Positions 11,216 to 20,624 of a DNA stretch of 64,000 bases are shown here, piece after piece (within the stretch, counting starts at the first letter, position 1; the number at the start of each line of letters is the position of its first letter). Below the pieces are notes generated by a model that did no database searches, was not told the origin of the DNA, and worked only from the letters and a program-made list of their open reading frames with translations. Location of the stretch: positions 1-64,000 of the forward strand of contig NZ_LUAW01000067.1 of assembly GCF_001605895.1 (NCBI RefSeq). The letters are read 5' to 3'. This DNA comes from Acinetobacter pragensis. GTDB lineage: Bacteria; Pseudomonadota; Gammaproteobacteria; Pseudomonadales; Moraxellaceae. Made by a program: the position numbers and the translations under genes.

Positions 11216-13414
11216 ATGAACAAGCCGTTATTACAATCCGCTTTGGCTTTTGCCGTAATGTCAGCAATGAGTGCAGCCGTTCATTCAGAAGAGCAGATGG
11301 TGCAGGAAAATGTGACAAAATTAGAAACAATTGTGGTGACTGCCGAAGAGCAGATTAAGCAATCGTTGGGCGCCTCTGTCATTACCGAAGAAGATTTGGA
11401 TCGGCTGCCTGTTGTAAATGATATTTCTGAATACGTGCGCCGCATGCCGGGTGTGAATTTGACTGGCAATAGCGCAACAGGTCAGCGCGGCAACAACCGT
11501 CAAATTGATATTCGGGGAATGGGGCCTGAAAATACCTTAATTTTAATTGATGGCAAACCAGTAAATTCACGCAACTCTGTACGCTACGGCTGGCGCGGCG
11601 AACGCGATACCCGCGGCGATTCAAACTGGGTGCCTGCGGATGCCATAGAATCAATTGAAGTGCTTCGCGGTCCAGCTGCAGCGCGCTATGGTTCAGGCGC
11701 AATGGGTGGCGTAGTAAATATTAAAACTAAAAAAGTTACAAACGAGGTGCATGGTTCAGTGGAAGTCTTCACGAATCAGCCTGAAAACTCAAAAGAAGGC
11801 GCAACACATCGAGAGAGTTTCAATCTAAGCGGTCCCATTATTAAAGATACTTTGTCTTATCGATTGTACGGAAACTATGCGAAAACAGATTCCGACTCAC
11901 CGGATATTAACCCTGTAACGGATGGCGGTAACCGAGCAGCAGGCCGTGAGGGCGTTGAAAATAAAGATATTGCAGGCCGTCTGGCATGGCAGATCAATGA
12001 TCAGCAGAATTTAATATTGGATGCTTCTGTCGGACGTCAAGGCAACGAATACACCGGAGATATTCAAAATAGCAATTTTGATGCTGCTGGCGATGGCAGC
12101 GGAGGTTTCTCTAATGCTGAATATGTGCTTGGCCTGTTGGGGCAAGAAACGAATACAATGTACCGTGACAGCTATGCTCTAACGCATGAAGGCAATTGGG
12201 CATGGGGCGATACTAAGCTTATTGCCCAATATGATAAGACTAAAAATAAACGGATACCTGAATCTTTAGCAGGCGGTCCAGAGGGCAGTCCTAACTCATT
12301 TGATAAGAAGACGTCTGTTTTAGAAACGATGCGTTTTAATGCAGAAACGAATATTCCGCTGGAAATTGCAGTTCCTCAGGTGCTAACCTTGGGTGCTGAG
12401 TGGGTGGAAGATGAGTTTAATGACCCTGCAAGCACTGTGCAGGCAGATAATTCAGGAGTCATTGACTTGCCGGCTGACCGTGAAAATATGAATTCGCGAA
12501 TAGCTTCTGCCTATATCGAAGATAACTTTAAAATTACCGATTCTACCGATATGGTATTGGGCGTTCGATTTGATGACCACAGTAAATCGGGTTCAAATTG
12601 GAGCCCGAGTTTCAATATAACGCAGCGTTTAGGTGATTATTTCACTTTAAAAGGCGGGGTAGCTAAGGCGTATAAAGCGCCTAATATGTATCAGAATGCG
12701 GAAGGCTACTTACTGTTTACACGTGGAAATGGTTGCCCGGATTCTACAGCAACCGCTTCTGGCAGCTGTTATTTAGTCGGCAATGCAGACTTAAAGCCTG
12801 AAACGTCTCTGAATAAAGAAGTCGGTGTTGAGTTTGCAAAAGATGATGTAAAAGCAAGCCTGACTTGGTTCCGCAATGATTATGAAAATAAGATTACTTC
12901 AGGTGATGAGGTCATCGGCACAACGACAGTAGGCTCAACGACTTACCATTTATTGCAATGGACTAATATTCCCAAGGCATTGATTCAAGGGGTTGAAGGC
13001 AGTGTAACCCTCAGCTTTGATAATGCATCTTGGACGAATAATTTTACATACATGATTGATTCTGTAAATAAAACAACAGGCAATCCGTTATCTGTCGTGC
13101 CTAACTACACCATTAACTCAATTTTTAACTATGATATTACAGATCAGTTTGATGTGAATTTTGTCTATACTCAGTATGGCCGCCAAAAACCGCGTGAATT
13201 TGCAGAAACCCGCAATACCACGATGAATACGACCAGTGTTAAAAGCTATGGTATTGCTGGAATCAATGCGGGCTATAAATTTAACAGCCAATTCAGCGGC
13301 AGAATTGGTGTCAGTAATTTATTTGATGAACAATTGCTGCGTGATAATGATGTGAATCAAACATATAACGAGCCGGGCCGCGCATATTATGCAAGTCTGA
13401 AGTATCAGTTTTAA
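11216..13414 (+). CDS. TonB-dependent siderophore receptor (FepA-like)
   Basis: Outer-membrane, iron-regulated ligand-gated receptor of 732 residues. A signal peptide (first ~26 residues) is followed by a TonB-box-like stretch (LETIVVTAEEQ), a plug domain (GNNRQIDIRGMGPENTLILIDGK, then the GPAAARYGSGAMGGVVNI motif) and a C-terminal beta barrel ending in the terminal Phe (YYASLKYQF), as expected for insertion by BAM. Plug sequence with RYGWRGERDTRGDSNWVP is typical of FepA/PfeA catecholate receptors; the exact ligand is inferred. The ATG at 11216 is preferred over a GTG two codons earlier. The perfect Fur box upstream supports iron-limitation control. Confidence 0.92.
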   Translation: MNKPLLQSALAFAVMSAMSAAVHSEEQMVQENVTKLETIVVTAEEQIKQSLGASVITEEDLDRLPVVNDISEYVRRMPGVNLTGNSATGQRGNNRQIDIRGMGPENTLILIDGKPVNSRNSVRYGWRGERDTRGDSNWVPADAIESIEVLRGPAAARYGSGAMGGVVNIKTKKVTNEVHGSVEVFTNQPENSKEGATHRESFNLSGPIIKDTLSYRLYGNYAKTDSDSPDINPVTDGGNRAAGREGVENKDIAGRLAWQINDQQNLILDASVGRQGNEYTGDIQNSNFDAAGDGSGGFSNAEYVLGLLGQETNTMYRDSYALTHEGNWAWGDTKLIAQYDKTKNKRIPESLAGGPEGSPNSFDKKTSVLETMRFNAETNIPLEIAVPQVLTLGAEWVEDEFNDPASTVQADNSGVIDLPADRENMNSRIASAYIEDNFKITDSTDMVLGVRFDDHSKSGSNWSPSFNITQRLGDYFTLKGGVAKAYKAPNMYQNAEGYLLFTRGNGCPDSTATASGSCYLVGNADLKPETSLNKEVGVEFAKDDVKASLTWFRNDYENKITSGDEVIGTTTVGSTTYHLLQWTNIPKALIQGVEGSVTLSFDNASWTNNFTYMIDSVNKTTGNPLSVVPNYTINSIFNYDITDQFDVNFVYTQYGRQKPREFAETRNTTMNTTSVKSYGIAGINAGYKFNSQFSGRIGVSNLFDEQLLRDNDVNQTYNEPGRAYYASLKYQF

Positions 13415-13423
13415 TTTGCTGTA

Positions 13424-13453
13424 AAAAAAAGCCGCATCATGCGGCTTTTTTTA
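13424..13453. terminator. bidirectional terminator
   Basis: AAAAAGCCGC/GCGGCTTTTT (13426-13435/13441-13450) between convergent genes; it overlaps the stop codon of the minus-strand gene. Confidence 0.85.
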
Positions 13454-14458
13454 ATTTTCGAGATTTAAAATTTTTAATGTCTCTGCAGAATAATAAAACA
13501 GTGTTAAATAATGCCGTGCTCGGTCACGCAAGTATTGTGAGTCGATCAGCTGCTGAATGACAGGATTCAGCAGGCCATGCAGTTCATTTTGAATCAGCGC
13601 TTCATCAATATTCAGATCACGGAGCAACAGGTCAAAAGGCCGTTCCTGATTACGGATATACCAAGCATATACACCGTCATGCACCTGCTGCTGTAAATAG
13701 TCGCTTTGTCGGATAAAATCCCAAATCTCAGCACCCATGCCTACAGTCTGTGGCAGATCCTGAACTTCGATATAATTTTTCAGCACCGAAACCGGCATGA
13801 CTTTAATTTTATGCCATAAATTGGCTTGAAAATGATACAGTTTTTGGTTGTCAAAATGCTGATTCAGCACGGTTTCGCTCATTTGGCTGAGCTTGAGTAT
13901 ATTCTTCTGCAGGTATTTGCTGACTGCATTGTCCAAATTGGTGTCGGTCACATTCTCCAATACCGATTTGCCCATTTTCATAAAGCGCGATACGCCCGGC
14001 ACATTTTTAGCAAGCACAGAATTATCCAAATAATCTTGAATAGAGTGCTGAATCAGCTGGCTGATCATGGCGGAAAACGCAGGGCTGTTGACTACGGTTT
14101 TAATCAGGCGCTGACGGTGGTCACTTTTGCTGGCCACGTATTGCGCAATTTTATCAATGGTCAGTACTGGAATAATGTCTGCAATTTGCGTAGCTTCATT
14201 GGCAGGATGAATCAGCGCAAATTTAATATGTTCGGCAATTTGCTCAATCAGAAAACCGCTGGCAGGGGTTTGCAGAATCTGCTTTTGGATCAGGCTGTTG
14301 ATTTGCTCAAAAGACCACAGCTGCAGCAAGGACTGCTTTCTAAACCAATGATAGAAGCTTAAAAACTCTGTTTGGACAGTGTCAGATTGAGCAAAGGTCT
14401 GATTTAAAAAATTAAGATGAGCATCAATAAGCTGCTCAATCATAGGATTCTTCTGCAT
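13451..14458 (-). CDS. uncharacterised protein paired with an alpha/beta hydrolase
   Basis: 335 residues from ATG 14458, which has a strong AAGGACAG ribosome site; an upstream TTG at 14497 is less likely. I do not recognise a family. The protein is almost wholly helical in appearance, rich in Gln, Leu and Ile, with no signal peptide and no clear membrane span. It starts 39 bp after the stop of the secreted hydrolase gene, so the two are very probably one operon. The protein could be a helper for the hydrolase or an unrelated passenger; nothing in the sequence decides. Confidence 0.65.
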   Translation of the reverse strand: MQKNPMIEQLIDAHLNFLNQTFAQSDTVQTEFLSFYHWFRKQSLLQLWSFEQINSLIQKQILQTPASGFLIEQIAEHIKFALIHPANEATQIADIIPVLTIDKIAQYVASKSDHRQRLIKTVVNSPAFSAMISQLIQHSIQDYLDNSVLAKNVPGVSRFMKMGKSVLENVTDTNLDNAVSKYLQKNILKLSQMSETVLNQHFDNQKLYHFQANLWHKIKVMPVSVLKNYIEVQDLPQTVGMGAEIWDFIRQSDYLQQQVHDGVYAWYIRNQERPFDLLLRDLNIDEALIQNELHGLLNPVIQQLIDSQYLRDRARHYLTLFYYSAETLKILNLEN

Positions 14459-14497
14459 GCTGTCCTTGAGAAACCTGCGGTGTGATAACGAGGTCAA

Positions 14498-15532
14498 TTA
14501 GTTTAAAGGAATAAGTTTATCCGCTAGAGGATTTTTAAACTTTTGGCTTTTTGCAAGGAATGGCAAGTAATGGTCTGCAACTGCCTGCTCCGCTTCAATA
14601 ATGGGCACATGGCCCACATTGTTAAGAATGACAGGTGCTTCAGCGCGTTTCAATAATGTTTTTAACTCATTTGCCGCTTCAACATTAATAATTTTGTCTT
14701 GCTTGCCCCATAGAATCAGTGTTGGCGCTTCGACGGCTTTGGTTAAGCGGGCAAAGGTATCAGGGGTGTAAATGCGGTTTAAGGTGACCACCTGATCAAT
14801 CATTTTCTGAGTTTGCTCCGCTTGAGCAATCAAGTGCTGTTCCTGGGCTTGCTTGAGCTTAAACGGCACAGCAGGCGGGTTTTGCATCAGCTGATGCATT
14901 ACGCCGTCAAAATCGCCCGGCTTTGAGACAATCAGCTGCTTTAAGGACGATGGATTCTGCGTGTAGGGGGTAAGAGCGTGCCTATAAATACCGGCGCTGT
15001 TCAGCAAGAATAAGCTTTGTGTATCAAAAGGGTACTGCGCCGCATAGACGGTTGCAATCGAGCCGCCCAATGAATGGCCGGCGACATTCAGCTTATCTTC
15101 AATGTCAATTTTTTCGGCAAGCTGGCGCAGCTGCTCTGTCACATTCGGGACGGAAATATCAAAATTGGCAGGAACTTTCGTATCGCCATTGGTTGGCAAG
15201 TCTGGAATAATCACATGATAATAAGGCGTTAGATAGTGGGCGACGCGGTTCCAATTGTCACGGTTTCCTGCGAGTCCATGAATGAGCAGAATGGAAGGAT
15301 TCGCGCGTGAACCGCCTTCACTGTAGCTCCAGCTGATATTGCCGATTTGTATGGTTTTAGAGGTCAGGCCGGCAGATTTCCGTTCTTGGGCTAAATAGTT
15401 TTGCAGAATTGAAGGCTTTGCTGCCGCGGAAGGGCTGCTGCTGGCGGCAAAGGCTGGCTGAACGCATATCAGCAGGCCGCATAGGCTGACCGCTTTGAAC
15501 GCACGGCTGAAAGTCGAATGTAATCCTTTCAT
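14498..15532 (-). CDS. secreted alpha/beta-hydrolase (lipase/esterase-like)
   Basis: 344 residues. A signal peptide with cleavage after AFA (about residue 29) directs it to the periplasm or outside. The hydrolase fold is clear: oxyanion motif LLIHGLAGNRDNW, nucleophile elbow GHSLGG, catalytic Asp in LILWGKQDKI and catalytic His in NNVGHVPIIEAEQ. This resembles Moraxella/Acinetobacter-type lipases and the wider hydrolase family; the substrate is not determined. First gene of a probable two-gene operon with the 335-residue protein that follows. Confidence 0.88.
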   Translation of the reverse strand: MKGLHSTFSRAFKAVSLCGLLICVQPAFAASSSPSAAAKPSILQNYLAQERKSAGLTSKTIQIGNISWSYSEGGSRANPSILLIHGLAGNRDNWNRVAHYLTPYYHVIIPDLPTNGDTKVPANFDISVPNVTEQLRQLAEKIDIEDKLNVAGHSLGGSIATVYAAQYPFDTQSLFLLNSAGIYRHALTPYTQNPSSLKQLIVSKPGDFDGVMHQLMQNPPAVPFKLKQAQEQHLIAQAEQTQKMIDQVVTLNRIYTPDTFARLTKAVEAPTLILWGKQDKIINVEAANELKTLLKRAEAPVILNNVGHVPIIEAEQAVADHYLPFLAKSQKFKNPLADKLIPLN

Positions 15533-15956
15533 TGACTGATATTACCCCTAAAACCGCAAAAGAATTGTTATTTCATTTATTTAAAAATTATTTGAATTAG
15601 CGCATTCGTCTAATAGAAATACTCTGAACGAAGATTGTAGATCAAATAGTCATATTGTCACACAGCGCTTTTTTGAACGGGTTGGTCGAGCTGGCTTAAA
15701 GTGTGATCTGTGTCTGAAAAACAGTGGTAAATATTTAAAATAATCATTTTGGCATTGGCATTTTCTTCCGATTTTGATGGGCCGGAATCTGAAAATTTTG
15801 CTTCAGCTGCATAAAGGTGATACGCAGTAAAAAACCATCTTCAAAAAAAGTGAATAAAACAGCGCTGTCAGAAAAACCAATTCGCTATTGTTTTTGCAAG
15901 TGACATTCGGCAGGCAGAAGATTAAAATATTCCAACTTCAAATCAGGTGGAAGATC
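15533..15956. other. intergenic region, hydrolase / carbonic anhydrase
   Basis: Divergent promoter region of about 420 bp, AT-rich at the left. No gene, repeat or strong hairpin recognised. Confidence 0.6.
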
Positions 15957-16571
15957 ATGCTAACAGCAGAAGAAGCTCTAGATCGTTTAAAAAAAGGAAA
16001 TGAACGTTTTGTAAATGGTCAAACGCAGCATCTTAAGCTTTTGACGCATCAGCAGCGTGCAGAAATGGCTGAAAGCCAAGAGCCATTTGCAATTGTATTG
16101 GGCTGTTCAGATTCACGCGTTCCTGCTGAAATGGTCTTTGATCAGGGCTTAGGCGATTTATTCGTCATTCGTGTTGCAGGCAATATTGTCGCGCCATCAC
16201 AAGTCGGCAGTGTAGAATTTGCTGCAGACAGTTTCAGCTGTCCTGTGGTCATTGTCTTGGGCCATACGCATTGCGGCGCAATTCATTCAACCATTGAAGC
16301 CTTGACCAACCCTGCATCTCCGCCATCCGCCAATCTGATGTCAATCGTGAACCGCGTACGCCCATCGGTTGAAATTCTGATGCAGACTGAATTGAAAGAT
16401 GATTTAGAAAAGCTCTCCGTGCATGCTGTGCGTTCGAATGTATTTGCCTCTGTTAATCAGCTGCGCCACGGTTCAGCGGTATTGGAAAATCTGATTGCTC
16501 AAGGCAAGCTGAAAGTCGTTGGCGCAGAATACTCACTGGAAACTGGTGAAGTGACTTTCTACGACTTCTAA
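15957..16571 (+). CDS. beta-class carbonic anhydrase
   Basis: Interconverts CO2 and bicarbonate using zinc. The 204-residue protein has the two zinc-ligand motifs of the beta class: GCSDSRVPAE (Cys plus the Asp-Arg dyad) and GHTHCGAI (His and Cys). The start at ATG 15957 follows AGGTGG; the frame is open 23 codons further up but has no ribosome site there. No signal peptide is visible from this start, so a cytoplasmic enzyme is expected. Single gene with a strong terminator. Confidence 0.94.
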   Translation: MLTAEEALDRLKKGNERFVNGQTQHLKLLTHQQRAEMAESQEPFAIVLGCSDSRVPAEMVFDQGLGDLFVIRVAGNIVAPSQVGSVEFAADSFSCPVVIVLGHTHCGAIHSTIEALTNPASPPSANLMSIVNRVRPSVEILMQTELKDDLEKLSVHAVRSNVFASVNQLRHGSAVLENLIAQGKLKVVGAEYSLETGEVTFYDF

Positions 16572-16591
16572 ATAAAAATTGTTCAATGCAT

Positions 16592-16622
16592 AAAAAGGCG
16601 CTGTTGATCAGCGCCTTTTTTG
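16592..16622 (+). terminator. carbonic anhydrase terminator
   Basis: AAAAAGGCGC/GCGCCTTTTT (16592-16601/16611-16620) and T-run. Confidence 0.88.
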
Positions 16623-16638
16623 TTTTTTTTCTATGCTT

Positions 16639-17292
16639 TTAGAGCGCGCCTTTGATATAGGGATAGGCATTGTTCAGCAGCATCGGCTGCGCTTTGGCAT
16701 TGGGGTGAATCTGATCACTTTGGATTAAGTCTTTTTTGCCTGCGACCCCTTCTAAAAAGAACGGAAGAAGCTTCACTTTGTAGTGCTGGCTGACGGTCTT
16801 GTAGCTGTTTTCAAACGCTTTGCTGTAGGCTGTTCCGTAATTGGGCGGAATTTTCATGCCAAATAAAATCACTTCAGCTTTGGCTTGCTGGCTTTTTTGA
16901 ATCAGCTGCGCCAAGTTTTTCTGCATCATTTGCGGCGGCTGTCCGCGCAGGCCGTCATTGCCGCCCAGCTCGATCACCACCACGTGCGGCCGATGGGTTT
17001 GCAGCAGTTTGGGCAGGCGCGCTAAAGCGCCACTGGTGGTTTCACCGCTCACACTTGCATTGACCACTTTATGCGCTTTCGGATACTGTTGGTCTAAGCG
17101 CTTTTGCAGCAAATGCACCCAGCCTTGCTGCGGCTGTATGCCATATCCCGCGCTTAAGCTGTCTCCAACAATCATAATGGTCTTTGCACAGGCCAGCATG
17201 GGAGCAAAGCTTAAGCCGATGACAGCGAATGAAGAAAATACACGAATTTTAAGATTGCGATTTTGCATACGACTCTGAATAAGATCCTGCAT
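16639..17292 (-). CDS. tesA: SGNH arylesterase / acyl-CoA thioesterase I (TesA-like)
   Basis: Periplasmic multifunctional esterase, thioesterase and lysophospholipase. Signal peptide up to about residue 36 (LACA-K), then block I GDSLSAGYG with the catalytic Ser, the conserved Gly in SVSGETTSG, the Asn motif LGGNDGLRG and the C-terminal Asp-His pair in DQIHPNAKAQ. Length 217 residues fits TesA (208 in E. coli). A start eight codons later is also possible. It is divergent, 23 bp apart, from a YbbA-like ATPase gene, the same arrangement as E. coli tesA/ybbAP, so the two probably share a control region. Confidence 0.92.
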   Translation of the reverse strand: MQDLIQSRMQNRNLKIRVFSSFAVIGLSFAPMLACAKTIMIVGDSLSAGYGIQPQQGWVHLLQKRLDQQYPKAHKVVNASVSGETTSGALARLPKLLQTHRPHVVVIELGGNDGLRGQPPQMMQKNLAQLIQKSQQAKAEVILFGMKIPPNYGTAYSKAFENSYKTVSQHYKVKLLPFFLEGVAGKKDLIQSDQIHPNAKAQPMLLNNAYPYIKGAL

Positions 17293-17315
17293 ATAAACCT
17301 AAAGATAGGAAAAAT

Positions 17316-18041
17316 ATGAGCCAAGTTTCGACTGATCCATCCATCATGCCACAGGCGATTATTTCTGCACAGCAATTGACACAAAAGATACAGTTGAGTC
17401 AAAAAGAACTCTGCATTTTTGAGAATCTGAACTTAGACATTTATGCAGGTGAACAGGTCGCAATTACCGGACGTTCGGGTTCAGGAAAATCGACACTGCT
17501 GGGGATTTTGGCCACTCTGGATCAGGCAAGCGCAGGGCATCTTCAGGTTTGCGGTGAATCAGTCGATCAATTGAATGAAGAACAGCGGGCATCCGTACGC
17601 TTAAAGCATATTGGCTTTGTCTTTCAGTCTTTTCAGCTGCTGCCGCATTTGAGCGCGCTGGAAAATGTCATGCTGCCGCTGCGTTTGCATCCGCATTTTC
17701 ACTATGCCTCTGCCGAGCAGAAGGCGCAGGCCCTGCTGGCCAAAGTCGGTTTGGAGCGGCAGGCGCAACAAACGCCGAAAGTGCTGTCAGGCGGAGAACA
17801 GCAGCGGGTGGCGATAGCCCGCGCGCTGATCAGTGAACCGCAGATTATTTTTGCCGATGAGCCGACTGGAAATTTAGATGGCGCAACGGCAAAAGAGATA
17901 GAACAGCTGTTATTTCAGCTGAACCGTGAATTGGGTACGACTTTAATTTTAGTCACTCACGATCCTCAACTGGCGGCCCAGTGCCAGCGTCATTATGAGC
18001 TGGCAGATGGCCATCTGATTGAACATTCACGGGGAGGGTGA
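17316..18041 (+). CDS. ABC transporter ATP-binding protein (YbbA/LolD-like)
   Basis: 241 residues. Walker [10 protein letters not shown], signature [15 protein letters not shown], Walker [13 protein letters not shown] and switch His in LVTHD are all present, and the overall type is that of MacB/LolD-family exporters (short ATPase with separate large permease). It is divergent from tesA and followed after 1 bp by its permease gene. E. coli ybbA-ybbP has the same layout. The exported substrate is unknown; the constant link with tesA suggests lipid-related cargo (inference). Confidence 0.93.
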   Translation: MSQVSTDPSIMPQAIISAQQLTQKIQLSQKELCIFENLNLDIYAGEQVAITGRSGSGKSTLLGILATLDQASAGHLQVCGESVDQLNEEQRASVRLKHIGFVFQSFQLLPHLSALENVMLPLRLHPHFHYASAEQKAQALLAKVGLERQAQQTPKVLSGGEQQRVAIARALISEPQIIFADEPTGNLDGATAKEIEQLLFQLNRELGTTLILVTHDPQLAAQCQRHYELADGHLIEHSRGG

Positions 18042-18042
18042 C

Positions 18043-20532
18043 ATGAATACATTGTTTCATCCTTTGTTGAGGCAAAGCTTTAAAAGCACAGGCGTTTATC
18101 TGTTGATGATTGCGCTGACTTTAGCCATTAGCGCCACAACCGCTTTGAAATTCAGCAATGATCAGGTGCAGAAAGCCGTGGCTTTGCAGGCTGCCGAAAT
18201 GCTGGCGGGAGATTTAGTGCTGAGCAGCAATGAGCCGATTGGCGCGCAGTGGAAAGCGCAGGCGCAGCAGCTGCATCTGCAGCAGTCCGAAGTCACCATG
18301 TTCGGCACTATGGCGCATACATCAGACCGGTTTGTCATGGTGAATGTTAAAGCCATCGATGCCTCATTTCCCTTGCGCGGTGAGCTGAAAGTTTCACCGG
18401 CTGCATCGGCCATTCGCTCGGGCGAAGTGTGGCTCAGTCAGCGCGCTATGGATTTGCTGAAAGTAAAAATTGGCGATCCGCTGCAAATCGCCGATGGTGA
18501 TTTTAAAGTCACGGCTAAAATTGAGCATGATTCCAATCAGGAGCTGGGCTTCAGCGGCTTTTCACCGACGGTGATTATTGCCCGGCAGGACGTTGTAAAA
18601 ACGCATGCCGTACAGGCAGGCAGCCGAATTGAATACCGTTTGCTGATGGCGGGCGATGCGGCGCAAACGCGGCAATTTGAGCTGCTGTTTAAGCAAAAAC
18701 AGCAGCTGGAAACTGATCAATTGAGCAAGGCCAATGTATCCGCACCGTCTGAAGATGCGCAAAGCAGCCTGCGTTTGAGAAATGCCAGTGAAGGCAATAC
18801 CCGCTTGATGAAGCCGATTGCCAATTTGGATACCTTTTTACAGCTGGCCAATATTTTAACTATTTTACTGTGCGGGATTGCCATTGCGTTAACCAGTCAG
18901 CGCTATGTACAGCAAAATCAAGATCATATTGCACTCATGCGCTGCATGGGCGCATCAAAACAGCAGATTCTTCGGGCCTATTTGTCTTTGCTGGCAGTGG
19001 TTTTTGCAATTGCAATTGTACTGGGCAGCGCTGCAGGCATCGCACTGGGCTATGGCTTGCTGCAATTGATGCTTCAGCTGATACCGCAATTGAACGTCGC
19101 TTTTTCGGCTGTGGCTATGTTGCTGGGGCCGTTGCCTATTGCGATGCTGACCAGCGCAGTGGTGCTGTTGGGTTTTGTGCTGCCAAGCCTGTGGCAGCTG
19201 CTCAATACGCCGCCCATCCGTGTCATCCGCCAGCAGGAAAAATCAGTGCAGTCTATGCTGTGGATGCTGCTGACCGGTACTGTCAGTTTAGTGCTGTTCA
19301 GTGCGGTATTAACTGAAAACTTGCTGCTCACGGCTTGGGTAATCGGTTCGATTATCTGCTTATGTACGGTCTTGTATGCCGTTGTTTGGACGTTGCTGAA
19401 ATTCATCCGCAATCTAAAACTGGGCATTTCAGCTTATGTGCGCACGCCGTATCAAACGGCATTTCAAATTACGGCTTTGGCCTTGGGTCTCAGCTTAATT
19501 ACGGTATTGGCCGTACTGCGCACAGACCTGCTGGAACGCTGGCAGCAGCAGTTGCCAGCAGGCACCCCAAATCAATTTGTATACGGTTTGCCACCTATGG
19601 ATATGCCTGCTTTTCAGCAGCAGCTGCAGACGCACGGCTGGAAAGGCACGCCGCTGTATCCAAATGTGCGGGGGCGCTTAGTGGCTAAAAATGACCAGCC
19701 TTTTGCAGATGAGCTGGTAAAGAGCAATAATTCCTTACGCCGTGAATTGAATTTAACGCAGGCTTCGGCTTTTCCTGCCGACAATAAAATTGTCAGCGGC
19801 GCTGCCCAATTTCAGCAAAAGAATGAGGTTTCTGTCGAAGCTAAAACCGCGGCGGAATTGGGGATTAAAATTGGCGACCGCCTGACATTCAGTTTGCCTG
19901 AAGGCCTGCTGCAGGCCAAAGTGATTAATCTGCGCAGTGTGGAATGGGAGAGTTTCAGCCCGAATTTCTTTTTTATCTTTTCGCCGAAGTCTATAGATGA
20001 AAATGCCGGCAGCTATTTAGGCAGTTTTTATGTGCCTGAGGCTGAAAAGCCCCAGCTGATACAGTTGATTCAGCAGTTTTCCAATACCGTATTTATTGAT
20101 GTCACTTTAATTTTGGATGAAGTGAAACGCATTGTCAGCCTGCTGGTGCAGATCATTACTATTTTAGCCGTATTGGTGGCTTTGTCAGGAATTTTAGTCT
20201 TGGTGGCCTGCCTGAACCTGCTGATGGATGAACGCAAGCGTGAAGTGGCGCTGCTGCGTTCATTCGGCAGTTCAAAACATAGGCTGAAACGCATGATGAG
20301 CATGGAAATTGGCTTTATGGGGCTGATTGCAGGCATGGTTTCCTGCTTATTTGCAGAAGCAATCAGCGCCGTTGCCAGCTACCGGATGGAACTTGCGATA
20401 CAGCCGCATTGGGAAATTTGGCTCATCTTGCCTATATTGATGACGGTGCTGTGTGCCTTGATTGGGCGCTACCGTCTCAGCTATCTCTGTGAGATTCCGC
20501 CTTTGCAGAGCTTGCGGGAGATGAATCAGTAA
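18043..20532 (+). CDS. ABC transporter permease (YbbP-like, FtsX family)
   Basis: 829-residue inner-membrane permease. The layout is typical of YbbP: N-terminal transmembrane helix (about residues 15-35), large periplasmic domain, three helices containing the FtsX-type MRCMGASKQQI motif, then a further helix cluster, a second periplasmic domain and a last FtsX repeat (LLRSFGSSKHRLKRMM) before the C-terminus. ATG 18043 follows the TGA of the ATPase gene after a single base, with GGGAGGGTG as ribosome site, so the two are translationally coupled. Probably forms an efflux or lipid-extraction complex with the ATPase. Confidence 0.92.
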   Translation: MNTLFHPLLRQSFKSTGVYLLMIALTLAISATTALKFSNDQVQKAVALQAAEMLAGDLVLSSNEPIGAQWKAQAQQLHLQQSEVTMFGTMAHTSDRFVMVNVKAIDASFPLRGELKVSPAASAIRSGEVWLSQRAMDLLKVKIGDPLQIADGDFKVTAKIEHDSNQELGFSGFSPTVIIARQDVVKTHAVQAGSRIEYRLLMAGDAAQTRQFELLFKQKQQLETDQLSKANVSAPSEDAQSSLRLRNASEGNTRLMKPIANLDTFLQLANILTILLCGIAIALTSQRYVQQNQDHIALMRCMGASKQQILRAYLSLLAVVFAIAIVLGSAAGIALGYGLLQLMLQLIPQLNVAFSAVAMLLGPLPIAMLTSAVVLLGFVLPSLWQLLNTPPIRVIRQQEKSVQSMLWMLLTGTVSLVLFSAVLTENLLLTAWVIGSIICLCTVLYAVVWTLLKFIRNLKLGISAYVRTPYQTAFQITALALGLSLITVLAVLRTDLLERWQQQLPAGTPNQFVYGLPPMDMPAFQQQLQTHGWKGTPLYPNVRGRLVAKNDQPFADELVKSNNSLRRELNLTQASAFPADNKIVSGAAQFQQKNEVSVEAKTAAELGIKIGDRLTFSLPEGLLQAKVINLRSVEWESFSPNFFFIFSPKSIDENAGSYLGSFYVPEAEKPQLIQLIQQFSNTVFIDVTLILDEVKRIVSLLVQIITILAVLVALSGILVLVACLNLLMDERKREVALLRSFGSSKHRLKRMMSMEIGFMGLIAGMVSCLFAEAISAVASYRMELAIQPHWEIWLILPILMTVLCALIGRYRLSYLCEIPPLQSLREMNQ

Positions 20533-20547
20533 ATTTTTTTCTTAAGC

Positions 20548-20584
20548 GCGCCGCTGTTGACTGTTTCTAGTTTAAGAGCGGCGC
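20548..20584. terminator. hairpin between convergent genes
   Basis: GCGCCGCT/AGCGGCGC stem (20548-20555/20577-20584) with a 21-base loop between ybbP and the rhomboid gene. There is no proper T-run on either strand, so terminator function is doubtful. Confidence 0.35.
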
Positions 20585-20624
20585 CTATATCATGCACTTT
20601 ATGCGCGAGCTTTGTTTTTCCGTT

